A stretch of 12,927 nucleotides of DNA from an uncultured Agathobaculum sp. (lineage in GTDB: Bacteria > Bacillota > Clostridia > Oscillospirales > Butyricicoccaceae): positions 1 through 12,927 of the forward strand of contig CALWJG010000029.1 of the NCBI GenBank assembly GCA_944380945.1, given 5' to 3'. The number at the start of each line of letters is the position of its first letter. The stretch's first letter is position 1. The notes under the pieces are model-generated. The model did not search any database, had not been told where the DNA came from, and saw nothing but the letters and a program-made list of their open reading frames with translations. This document shows positions 1 through 5,027 of the stretch, in pieces. Made by a program: the position numbers and the translations under genes.

Positions 1-603
1 ACCATGCGCCTGTACGAGATGTTCATCGGCGACTTTGAGAAGGCCGCGCCGTGGAGCCCGAAGTCGATCAAGGGCTGCCGCCGCTTCCTCGAGCGCGTCT
101 GGGGTCTGGCCGAAAAGGTGCAGCCGGGCGACAGCTACTCCAAGGAGCACGAGGTGCTCATGCACCGCACGATCAAAAAGGTCGGCGAGGATGCGGACAA
201 CCTCAAGGCCAACACCGCGATCGCGGCGCTGATGACCATGCTCAACGCGTTCTACGACAAGGGCGTCAATCAGGCCGAGTACAAGACCTTCCTGACCCTG
301 CTGAACCCCTTTGCCCCGCATATCACCGAGGAGCTGTGGCAGCAGCTGGGCGGCGAGGGCCTGCTCTCGGTCGCGCCGTGGCCGGTTTATGACGAGGCCA
401 AGACCGTGGAGGACACGGTCGAGATCGCCGTGCAGGTCAACGGCAAGCTCAAGTGCACGATCAAGCTGCCGGCGGACTGCGACAAGCAGGTCGCCATCGA
501 CACGGCGCTGGCCGAGGAAAAGGTGCAGCACGCGGTCGAGGGCAAGCAGATGGTCAAGCAGATCGTCGTGCCGGGCAAGATCGTCAATCTGGTCGTCAAG
601 TAA
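1..603 (+). CDS. leuS: Leucyl-tRNA synthetase, C-terminal part (5' end outside window)
   Basis: This is the 3' end of a class I aminoacyl-tRNA synthetase that charges tRNA-Leu in the cytoplasm. The frame is open from base 1, so the gene is cut by the window edge. About 200 residues are visible. The segment MRLYEMFIGDFEKAAPW followed by GCRRFLERVW is the typical LeuRS anticodon-binding helical domain. FAPHITEELWQQLG is the conserved end of that domain. From VEIAVQVNGKLK to the end lies the small C-terminal domain that in bacterial LeuRS contacts the tRNA elbow. A GC-rich hairpin follows the stop codon. The identification is secure; nothing can be said about the editing and catalytic domains, which are not in the window. 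Confidence 0.97.
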   Translation, partial: TMRLYEMFIGDFEKAAPWSPKSIKGCRRFLERVWGLAEKVQPGDSYSKEHEVLMHRTIKKVGEDADNLKANTAIAALMTMLNAFYDKGVNQAEYKTFLTLLNPFAPHITEELWQQLGGEGLLSVAPWPVYDEAKTVEDTVEIAVQVNGKLKCTIKLPADCDKQVAIDTALAEEKVQHAVEGKQMVKQIVVPGKIVNLVVK

Positions 604-614
604 ACAGACTGCAG

Positions 615-650
615 AGCAGGGGAACGGCGGGCGCCGTCCCCTCTGCTTTC
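615..650 (+). terminator. Probable terminator after leuS
   Basis: An ACGGC/GCCGT stem with a GGGC loop is extended by GGGG/CCCC and a further AGCA/TGCT pairing, with small bulges, and is followed by TTTC. It lies 12 bases after the leuS stop. The U tract is short, so termination may be partial. Confidence 0.6.
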
Positions 651-680
651 ACCAAACGCGCCTGCGGAGGAGGGAACCGC

Positions 681-989
681 ATGAAGAACGTCCTGCTCAG
701 CCACGACGACAAGGTCTGCATGTACACCGTGCCGGACGAGGTGGCCGACCACCTGCAGCAATACTGCATGGAATTTGCGGTGGACTGGATCTGGAACGAT
801 CCGGCGGGCGCAAAGCTGCTCCGGCAGATCCGCGGGCAGACGGTCGCGGTCTATGGCACGCCCGACTTCATCGACTACCTGAACACTTACCGGTTCCCGG
901 ACCAGCCCTCCCGGCTGGCAGCGCAGCTCGATTATTACGATTACGAGCTGCCGGAAGCATACCGCGGTTATCCGCAGTTCAATTTCTGA
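681..989 (+). CDS. Hypothetical protein, 102 residues
   Basis: This is a short protein I do not recognise. The ATG at 681 is preceded by a strong ribosome binding site, GGAGGAGGG, at 667-675. Longer in-frame upstream starts would run back into leuS and lack such a site. The product is acidic and aromatic-rich, with no signal peptide, membrane segment or cysteine-pair motif. The N-terminal half (KNVLLSHDDKVCMYTVPDEV) looks like beta strands followed by a helix. A later stretch (TPDFIDYLNTYRFPDQP) and the C-terminal YDYELPEAYRGYPQ are rich in Tyr and Pro. It follows leuS after 77 bases that include a terminator-like hairpin, and it ends in front of a very stable hairpin. Because it is separated from leuS by that hairpin, a role in tRNA charging should not be assumed. 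Confidence 0.75.
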   Translation: MKNVLLSHDDKVCMYTVPDEVADHLQQYCMEFAVDWIWNDPAGAKLLRQIRGQTVAVYGTPDFIDYLNTYRFPDQPSRLAAQLDYYDYELPEAYRGYPQFNF

Positions 990-997
990 AGCATGAT

Positions 998-1036
998 AAA
1001 CGTCCTGCGGCCCCGATATGGGGTCGCAGGACGTTT
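998..1036 (+). terminator. 17-bp terminator-like hairpin, copy 1 of a duplicated hairpin
   Basis: Left arm 998-1014 and right arm 1020-1036 form a 17-bp stem with one G-U wobble and a GATAT loop, only 9 bases after the stop of the 102-residue gene. The stem ends in AAA/TTT but no longer U tract follows. The core CGTCCTGCGGCCCC recurs almost exactly at 1328-1360. Confidence 0.65.
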
Positions 1037-1105
1037 CAGCTTGCCGAAAAAGCTCCGCGCCGCAGGCGCGCATAAAATAGAATATTGCGGTGTGCCGCAA
1101 GATTC

Positions 1106-1181
1106 ATAAAATCCGGGGGCGCAAGGTGAATTGGCCGAAGGCCAAGAGAGGGCGGCCTGGGCCGTGTACCTCGGATTTTAT
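1106..1181. repeat. 76-bp multibranched inverted-repeat element
   Basis: A perfect 10-bp inverted repeat (ATAAAATCCG at 1106-1115, CGGATTTTAT at 1172-1181) encloses an AGGT/ACCT pairing (1124-1127 with 1168-1171) and two inner hairpins: TTGGCC-GAA-GGCCAA at 1131-1145 and CGGC-CTGG-GCCG at 1153-1164. Drawn as RNA this is a closed three-way-junction shape. It is bordered upstream by two smaller hairpins (CGCGCC-GCA-GGCGCG at 1056-1070; TTGCGG-TGTG-CCGCAA at 1085-1100). No promoter or reading frame is visible, so strand and function are unknown. Confidence 0.55.
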
Positions 1182-1187
1182 ACCAGT

Positions 1188-1323
1188 CGGGACAAAAGTT
1201 TCGCAAGTCGGAACTTTTGTCCCGTTTGGATGTATCCGAGCGTATGCTCGGTACATCCCCTTCGATTGAAACTGTAGTTTCAATCGAGAGACTGTTCGAA
1301 AAACCATGTTTTTCGACAGTCTC
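1188..1323. repeat. Tandem array of four long hairpins
   Basis: Four palindromes follow one another almost without gaps. Stem 1: 13 bp perfect, 1188-1200 with 1212-1224. Stem 2: 13 bp with one bulged T, 1228-1241 with 1246-1258, loop GTAT. Stem 3: 11 bp perfect, 1263-1273 with 1276-1286. Stem 4: 16 bp with one bulged T, 1288-1304 with 1308-1323, containing an A5/T5 run. The four stems are unrelated in sequence. No coding frame with a ribosome binding site crosses them. Confidence 0.7.
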
Positions 1324-1327
1324 AGAG

Positions 1328-1360
1328 CGTCCTGCGGCCCCGGCATGGGGCTGCAGGACG
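1328..1360. terminator. 14-bp hairpin, copy 2, beside the spoIID 3' end
   Basis: CGTCCTGCGGCCCC at 1328-1341 pairs with 1347-1360, loop GGCAT, with one wobble. It is followed by TTTT on the plus strand and preceded by AAAA, so it could act in either direction. It lies 8 bases beyond the spoIID stop on the minus strand. The stem is a near copy of the hairpin at 998-1036, including the wobble position. Confidence 0.6.
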
Positions 1361-1368
1361 TTTTGCGT

Positions 1369-2331
1369 TTACAGCTGCGCGAGCGCTGTGCCCGGATAGT
1401 AGTGCGACAGGATGGCGGCGTAATCCGCGCCCTGCTCGGCCATGTATTTTGCCCCGTACTGCGACAGGCCGACCCCGTGGCCGTAGCCGATGGTGTGGAA
1501 AGTGATGCTGTCCGCTGTGGTGGTCAGGGTGAAGTTGGTGGACTGCAGGCCGAACAGCTCGCGCACCGCCGTCCCCTCCACGGTCACGCCGCCCAGCTCG
1601 ACCGTGATCACGCCGCCGGCCGCCGAGCGCACGGACGCCTTGAACCAGGTATCCGGCGCGCCGGACACATCGGCAGACGGGAACGCCTCCGCGACCGCAG
1701 CGCGGAAGTCGTCCGCGGTGACGGTCACCGCGTCCTCATACCGCTCGTAGGCCGATCCGCCCGGGCTGACCGCGCTCTGCAGGTAGGGGATGTCCTCGCC
1801 CCACACATCCGCCGCGGATTCGGTGCGCGGGCCGCTGACGCAGTGGAACACCGCCGCAATGGGCTGGCCGTCGTAGGTGAGGATCTCGCCTGCCGTATCC
1901 TCGACCGCGCGCTGTACGCGCGACAGGTCGCTGCCCGACGCGGTCTCGACCGCGATGTCGCGGTAGGCCGCGCAGTGGTGGTAATCGTCGCACAGGTCGG
2001 CGGAGGGGTGCGCGTCAGGCCGCCCGCGGGACAGCTTGTAGACCGCATAGGTGCGCGCGGCGACCGCCTGCGCGCGCAGCGCCTGCTCGGGGAAGTCGTT
2101 CGGGATCTCGGCCGCGACCACGCCCGCCACATATTCCTCGAGCGGCAGCTCGGTGGGCGTGCCGTCGATCTCGACCGTGACCGTCGTGTAATCGCCCGCC
2201 GGCGCAGCCGCGGCCCCTGTCGCCGCCGCGGACGGCACGGTGAACGGCTCGGCCTCCTCCGACGGCCAGAAAACCGGCAGCAGGTACAGCGCGAGCACCA
2301 GCCCGCATCCGGTCAGCAAGAGTTTTCGCAT
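1369..2331 (-). CDS. spoIID: Stage II sporulation protein D (SpoIID)
   Basis: SpoIID is a membrane-anchored lytic transglycosylase made in the mother cell. With SpoIIP and SpoIIM it remodels peptidoglycan to drive engulfment of the forespore. The 320-residue product has a short basic N terminus and one hydrophobic anchor (about residues 4-21). The catalytic-domain hallmark is LEEYVAGVVAAEIPNDFPEQ at 65-82, with Glu75 matching the catalytic acid of the family. Cys114, His119 and Cys120 reproduce the CX4HC zinc-site spacing known from Clostridioides difficile SpoIID. The end carries GYGHGVGLSQYGA, also diagnostic. The start at 2331 is set by GGGAGGGG just upstream; in-frame codons further upstream lack a comparable site. 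A CATATATT sequence about 25 bases upstream of the start resembles a sigma-E -10 box, but I see no good -35 partner. It is convergent with the leuS side and divergent from the 2480 operon. Confidence 0.96.
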   Translation of the reverse strand: MRKLLLTGCGLVLALYLLPVFWPSEEAEPFTVPSAAATGAAAAPAGDYTTVTVEIDGTPTELPLEEYVAGVVAAEIPNDFPEQALRAQAVAARTYAVYKLSRGRPDAHPSADLCDDYHHCAAYRDIAVETASGSDLSRVQRAVEDTAGEILTYDGQPIAAVFHCVSGPRTESAADVWGEDIPYLQSAVSPGGSAYERYEDAVTVTADDFRAAVAEAFPSADVSGAPDTWFKASVRSAAGGVITVELGGVTVEGTAVRELFGLQSTNFTLTTTADSITFHTIGYGHGVGLSQYGAKYMAEQGADYAAILSHYYPGTALAQL

Positions 2332-2401
2332 GTCCGCCCCTCCCTCTGCTGGAAATATATGCGGTGGAAAAATTGCATAGAACACAAAATATAGGTTTAT
2401 C

Positions 2402-2430
2402 TTGACAAACGTGCCAATATGTTGTATTCT
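2402..2430 (+). promoter_or_regulatory. Sigma-A-type promoter for the 2480-3023 operon
   Basis: A consensus -35 TTGACA (2402-2407), a 17-bp spacer and a -10 TATTCT (2425-2430) give a start near 2437. This is one of the best vegetative promoters in the window. It sits in the 148-bp divergent region shared with spoIID. Confidence 0.8.
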
Positions 2431-2479
2431 ATCCATATCGGAAGGCGAACAAATGTTCGATAAAATAAGGAGGGACGAT

Positions 2480-2728
2480 ATGGCACTGCGAAACATGGCA
2501 CAGCAATACCGCGCAAACACTGCGCTGCTCGAACTGCGGATGAAGCAATTACAGGTGGCGCAGCGCCGCGCGCGGCACAAGGAGGTCCGCTACCGGCTCA
2601 AAAACCGGATCGGCTTCCTGCGGGTGCTGATCAACGAGAGCCGGAAAACCGCATTTCTGCTCGAACACTATTATGACAACAGGGGAGGGGATGGCCATGA
2701 GCCGCATTTGGACAGGAGAGCCGGCTGA
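2480..2728 (+). CDS. Small basic helical protein, partner of the downstream sigma-like gene
   Basis: An 82-residue protein of unknown family. The start at 2480 is chosen because AAGGAGGG at 2467-2474 sits five bases before it. An in-frame ATG at 2453 (adding MFDKIRRDD) has a weaker site and remains possible. The central part, from RANTALLELRMKQLQVAQRR to about residue 60, looks like two long amphipathic helices rich in Arg, Lys, Leu and Gln, and could form a coiled coil or bind nucleic acid. There is no signal peptide, no membrane segment and no cysteine motif. Its 3' end overlaps the next gene by 32 bases, in a different frame, which suggests translational coupling. Together with its neighbour it looks like a small regulatory module. 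The function is not known. Confidence 0.75.
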   Translation: MALRNMAQQYRANTALLELRMKQLQVAQRRARHKEVRYRLKNRIGFLRVLINESRKTAFLLEHYYDNRGGDGHEPHLDRRAG

Positions 2729-3023
2729 GCGCGAGATGGAGCGGGCCGTGTATGACCACTATCTCGCCTCGCTCGCCGGGGACAACAGCGCATTCCGCGC
2801 GGCGTTTCGGGACGCCTTTTTCCACGCGATGCGGGAGACGCTGACCCAGAGGCAGTACAAAGTGCTGTGGATGAGCGAGGTGGAGGGGCTGTCCGGCAAG
2901 GAGATCGCCGGCAAGCTGGGCATCAGCGCGTCCGCGGTGTCGCGCCACCGCACGCGCGGCAAAAAGCGCCTGCGGCAGCTGCTCAGCTACAATCTGGAGC
3001 TGCGCAGCCGTCCGTTCCAGTAA
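2697..3023 (+). CDS. Short sigma-factor-region-4-like DNA-binding protein
   Basis: The 108-residue product contains one recognisable domain, the helix-turn-helix of sigma-70 region 4. It runs from LTQRQYKVLWMSEVEG to LSGKEIAGKLGISASAVSRH (about residues 49-84), followed by basic RTRGKKRLRQLL. In full sigma factors this part binds the -35 element and the RNA polymerase beta flap. Here the N-terminal 45 residues are too short for regions 2 and 3, so it cannot melt a -10 element unaided. It may act with the upstream protein or as a stand-alone regulator. The ATG at 2697 is preferred because GGGGAGGGG (2682-2690) ends six bases before it; the alternative ATG at 2691 directly abuts that site. A clear terminator follows. 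What it regulates cannot be read from the sequence. Confidence 0.82.
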   Translation: MSRIWTGEPAEREMERAVYDHYLASLAGDNSAFRAAFRDAFFHAMRETLTQRQYKVLWMSEVEGLSGKEIAGKLGISASAVSRHRTRGKKRLRQLLSYNLELRSRPFQ

Positions 3024-3030
3024 AAAACAG

Positions 3031-3058
3031 AAAATGCCCACGTTTCGTGGGCGTTTTT
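3031..3058 (+). terminator. Intrinsic terminator of the sigma-like operon
   Basis: GCCCACG-TTT-CGTGGGC (3036-3052) is flanked by AAAA on the left and followed by GTTTTT. This is a classic strong Rho-independent terminator, 7 bases after the stop codon. Confidence 0.9.
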
Positions 3059-3059
3059 G

Positions 3060-3088
3060 TTGGCGGCCGCCGCCCGTTCTGCTATAAT
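3060..3088 (+). promoter_or_regulatory. Promoter of the SplB-like gene
   Basis: -35-like TTGGCG at 3060-3065, a 17-bp spacer, and a perfect -10 TATAAT at 3083-3088 give a start near 3095. It begins directly behind the preceding terminator. Confidence 0.7.
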
Positions 3089-3115
3089 CAAAGAAAACAG
3101 GCAGGGGGGAGCGCG

Positions 3116-4006
3116 ATGCAGACCATTCCGGCAAAGACCATTGTCACGAACACGAAAAACGGCGCGGGCTGGTTTGGCGCGCGCTACAATATGAACATCT
3201 ACCGCGGCTGTCCGCACGGCTGCATCTACTGCGACAGCCGGTCAGAGTGCTACCGCAACGACGACTTTGACACGGTGTGCGCCAAGCAGGACGCGCTGCG
3301 CATCATCCGGGACGACCTGCGCCGCAAGATACAGCCCGGCGTGGTGTCCACCGGCGCGATGAGCGATCCCTACAACCCCTTTGAGCGCACCGAGCAGCTG
3401 ACGCGGCACGCGCTCGAGCTGCTGGCCGCCTATGGCTTCGGCGCGGCGATCGCCACCAAGAGCGACCTGATCTGCCGCGACATCGACGTGCTGCGCGAGA
3501 TCCAGCGGGACGCGCCCGTGCTGTGCAAGCTGACCGTCACCACGGCGGACGACGCGCTCGCGCGCCGGATCGAGCCGCATGCGCCGCCGCCCTCCGCCCG
3601 GCTGGATGCGCTCGCGCGCCTGTCGGACGCAGGGCTGCCGGCCTGCATCCTGCTCATGCCCGTGCTGCCGTGGATCACGGACACGGAGGAGAATATCCTG
3701 ACGCTCGTGCGATGCGCGCGCGAAGCCGGCGTGCCGTTTATCTATCCGGCCTTCGGCCTGACCATGCGCGACCGCCAGCGGGCGTATTTTTATCACCAGC
3801 TCGACCGCGCCTTCCCCGGCCTGAAGGAAAAGTACATCGCGCGCTACGGCACGCGCTACCGGTGCGCCAGCCCGCGCGCCAGGCAGCTGTGGGAGGTGTT
3901 CACCCGCGCCTGCGACGCGGCGGGTATCCTCTACCGGATGCAGGACATCACGCGCCGCTACCAGCGCGGCTATGACTGCGGCCAGCTCTCGTTTTTTGAG
4001 ACATAA
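3116..4006 (+). CDS. SplB-like radical SAM protein
   Basis: A 296-residue radical S-adenosylmethionine protein of the SplB (spore photoproduct lyase) superfamily. The CX3CX2C cluster motif is in GCPHGCIYCDSRSEC (Cys32, Cys36, Cys39) and holds the [4Fe-4S] cluster that cleaves SAM. GVVSTGAMSDPYNPFERTEQ, ATKSDLICRDIDVL and KLTVTTADDALARRIEP are typical of the radical SAM barrel in this group. True spore photoproduct lyases are somewhat longer and carry a catalytic Cys after the cluster. The CPHGCxYC pattern here matches the broader uncharacterised branch, so DNA repair is possible but not shown. The start at 3116 follows a GGGGGG ribosome binding site (3104-3109). It has its own promoter and a hairpin behind it, so it is probably monocistronic. 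Confidence 0.88.
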   Translation: MQTIPAKTIVTNTKNGAGWFGARYNMNIYRGCPHGCIYCDSRSECYRNDDFDTVCAKQDALRIIRDDLRRKIQPGVVSTGAMSDPYNPFERTEQLTRHALELLAAYGFGAAIATKSDLICRDIDVLREIQRDAPVLCKLTVTTADDALARRIEPHAPPPSARLDALARLSDAGLPACILLMPVLPWITDTEENILTLVRCAREAGVPFIYPAFGLTMRDRQRAYFYHQLDRAFPGLKEKYIARYGTRYRCASPRARQLWEVFTRACDAAGILYRMQDITRRYQRGYDCGQLSFFET

Positions 4007-4010
4007 CAAA

Positions 4011-4043
4011 GCGGGGGACGGAAAGTATCTTTCCGTCCCCCGC
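4011..4043. terminator. 15-bp hairpin between convergent transcripts
   Basis: A perfect 15-bp stem (4011-4025 with 4029-4043) has loop TAT, four bases after the SplB-like stop. No U tract follows on the plus strand; TTTGTT follows on the minus strand. It may stop or stabilise the plus transcript and back up the minus-strand small RNA terminator at 4071-4122. Confidence 0.65.
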
Positions 4044-4074
4044 GGGCGCGAACACAATATATAGCGGTATAAAA

Positions 4075-4185
4075 GAAAAAAGAACGCGACATCAGGCCAC
4101 ACTACTGCACAGCCCCGTCGCGTGTCTTTGACAGTAAATAAAAACGGCTTTCAGCGAGTCAGCCTCAAGCTGTCCACCGAATATG
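4075..4185 (-). ncRNA. Putative small RNA, about 110 nt, minus strand
   Basis: On the minus strand a promoter (-35 TTGTCT at 4220-4215, 18-bp spacer, perfect -10 TATAAT at 4196-4191) precedes about 110 bases without a useful reading frame. These end in a hairpin (CGCGAC/GTCGCG, 4122-4117 with 4090-4085) followed by TTCTTTTTTCTTTT, a strong intrinsic terminator. Between them, GACAG/CTGTC (4174-4170 with 4134-4130) encloses an inner GGCT/AGCC hairpin, giving a two-domain RNA. It does not match the SRP RNA, 6S RNA or riboswitch signatures I can recall. It could also be the leader or tail of something longer, but no gene follows on this strand until spoIID. Confidence 0.5.
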
Positions 4186-4190
4186 GTCAA

Positions 4191-4220
4191 ATTATAGCAC
4201 CGGCAGGCTGGGGGAGACAA
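4191..4220 (-). promoter_or_regulatory. Promoter of the minus-strand small RNA
   Basis: Read on the minus strand: TTGTCT, 18 bp, TATAAT, with a predicted start near 4184. A full terminator about 110 bases downstream on the same strand makes a chance match less likely. Confidence 0.55.
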
Positions 4221-4426
4221 GGTGAAAAGTTGACAAAATTGCGTTCACAATTTATTCATAATTAAGCAATTCGACAAAACAAACAAATAATCGTGTAAAA
4301 TTGGTGCAAAATGAATAAAATCCGGCGGTTTTGCCAGCGCCGCCGGCGGCCTGCCGCGGTAGAAATCAAAGGGCGCTGCGGCCTGCGGCGGTTTTTGGGA
4401 AATTCTTGTCCGGCGGCAGAAATCCC
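4221..4426. other. Gene-free spacer upstream of the rpsO promoter
   Basis: I see no coding region here. Positions 4225-4320 are AT-rich, unlike their surroundings. They contain TTGACA at 4230-4235 without a good -10, and two TTCA half-sites 11 bp apart (4244 and 4255). Positions 4321-4395 are GC-rich and contain a perfect 12-bp palindrome, GCCGCCGGCGGC, at 4339-4350. None of this forms a complete regulatory unit that I can name. Confidence 0.5.
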
Positions 4427-4455
4427 TTTACAAATCCGGCTGTACATGGTATCAT
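4427..4455 (+). promoter_or_regulatory. rpsO promoter
   Basis: TTTACA (4427-4432), a 17-bp spacer and TATCAT (4450-4455) form a good vegetative promoter, start near 4462. It leaves a leader of about 125 bases before rpsO. Confidence 0.75.
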
Positions 4456-4587
4456 ATATTGTGTTTTCGCCCCGTGCTTAGCTGACGGATGACCGGCCGC
4501 GTCCCTACCGCGTCCATTTCACCAAGCCGCAGCCCGGCCCGCGGGTATGAAAAACAGCAATACCATATACGAAAGGTGAAGTAAATC
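4456..4587 (+). promoter_or_regulatory. rpsO 5' leader, possible S15 autoregulatory region
   Basis: The leader is long for a gene of 88 codons. It is GC-rich and contains two direct CCGCGTCC copies (4497-4504 and 4510-4517). It ends in GAAAGGTGAAG as ribosome binding site. In many bacteria S15 represses its own mRNA by binding a structured leader. I can see potential for structure but cannot assign a known S15-binding fold by eye. Confidence 0.4.
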
Positions 4588-4854
4588 ATGATCCGTAAGG
4601 AAGACAAGACTGCCGTTATCGAGGCAAACCGCACGCACGCGACCGACACCGGCTCGCCGGAGGTCCAGATCGCCATCCTGACCGCGCGCATCCAGGAGCT
4701 CACCGAGCACCTCAAGGTCCACAAGAAGGACAACCACTCCCGCCGCGGCCTGCTCAAGATGGTCGGCCAGCGCCGTTCCATGCTGGCTTACCTGCAGAAG
4801 AAGGACATCAACCGCTACCGTGCGCTGATCGCCAAGCTCGGCATCCGCAAGTAA
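4588..4854 (+). CDS. rpsO: 30S ribosomal protein S15
   Basis: An 88-residue primary 16S rRNA-binding protein of the small subunit platform. The length and sequence are canonical: DTGSPEVQIAILTARIQELT, then HKKDNHSRRGLLKMVGQRR, and the ending YRALIAKLGIRK. The His-Asp-Ser region (DNHSRRGLL) is the 16S rRNA three-way-junction contact. The ATG at 4588 follows GAAAGGTGAAG. It has its own promoter and a terminator directly behind it. Its position just before pnp is the order found in very many bacteria, where both genes are often co-transcribed by read-through. Confidence 0.98.
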   Translation: MIRKEDKTAVIEANRTHATDTGSPEVQIAILTARIQELTEHLKVHKKDNHSRRGLLKMVGQRRSMLAYLQKKDINRYRALIAKLGIRK

Positions 4855-4868
4855 GAAAACAAGCAAAT

Positions 4869-4900
4869 AGGGGAGCAGTCTGCTCCCCTGTTTCTGTTTC
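4869..4900 (+). terminator. Intrinsic terminator between rpsO and pnp
   Basis: AGGGGAGC-AGTCT-GCTCCCCT (4869-4889) is followed by GTTTCTGTTTC. It lies 14 bases after the rpsO stop. No good separate pnp promoter is visible behind it, so pnp probably depends on read-through, with this site setting the ratio. Confidence 0.8.
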
Positions 4901-4903
4901 AAA

Positions 4904-5000
4904 CGGAAGGCGGCAAAAGCGCTTTTTAGCAGTTGAAGGAGCGGAGAACACCGGCGTCCCCCCTGCTTCAAGTGCTAAAAAAGTGATGTGCCGCCCTCCG
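4904..5000 (+). promoter_or_regulatory. Long-range hairpin in the pnp leader, candidate RNase III/autoregulation site
   Basis: Three nested helices form one hairpin of about 97 bases. Outer: 4904-4915 with 4989-5000, 11 of 12 paired. Middle: TTTTTAGCA at 4923-4931 with 4973-4981, 9 bp. Inner: TTGAAG at 4933-4938 with 4966-4971, 6 bp. The hairpin ends 14 bases before the pnp ribosome binding site AAGGAGG. In Escherichia coli a leader hairpin cut by RNase III mediates PNPase autoregulation. The position and size here suggest an analogous role, which is inferred. Confidence 0.65.
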
Positions 5001-5027
5001 AAACATCTATCACAAGGAGGAAAAACC

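Noticed and set aside
1306..2394. A 362-codon plus-strand open frame opposite spoIID
   Set aside because: It is Arg/Gly-rich shadow sequence starting inside a hairpin; spoIID on the minus strand has family motifs, a ribosome binding site and a membrane anchor.
4230..4263. A fifth TTCA-box promoter (TTCA at 4244 and 4255, TTGACA at 4230)
   Set aside because: Only two half-sites, no third at 11 bp, and no TATACT 26 bp further on; no small-RNA-like unit follows.
4983..5027. An upstream ATG extending pnp by 15 codons
   Set aside because: It lies within the leader hairpin and has no ribosome binding site; ATG 5028 follows AAGGAGG and gives a canonical PNPase N terminus.
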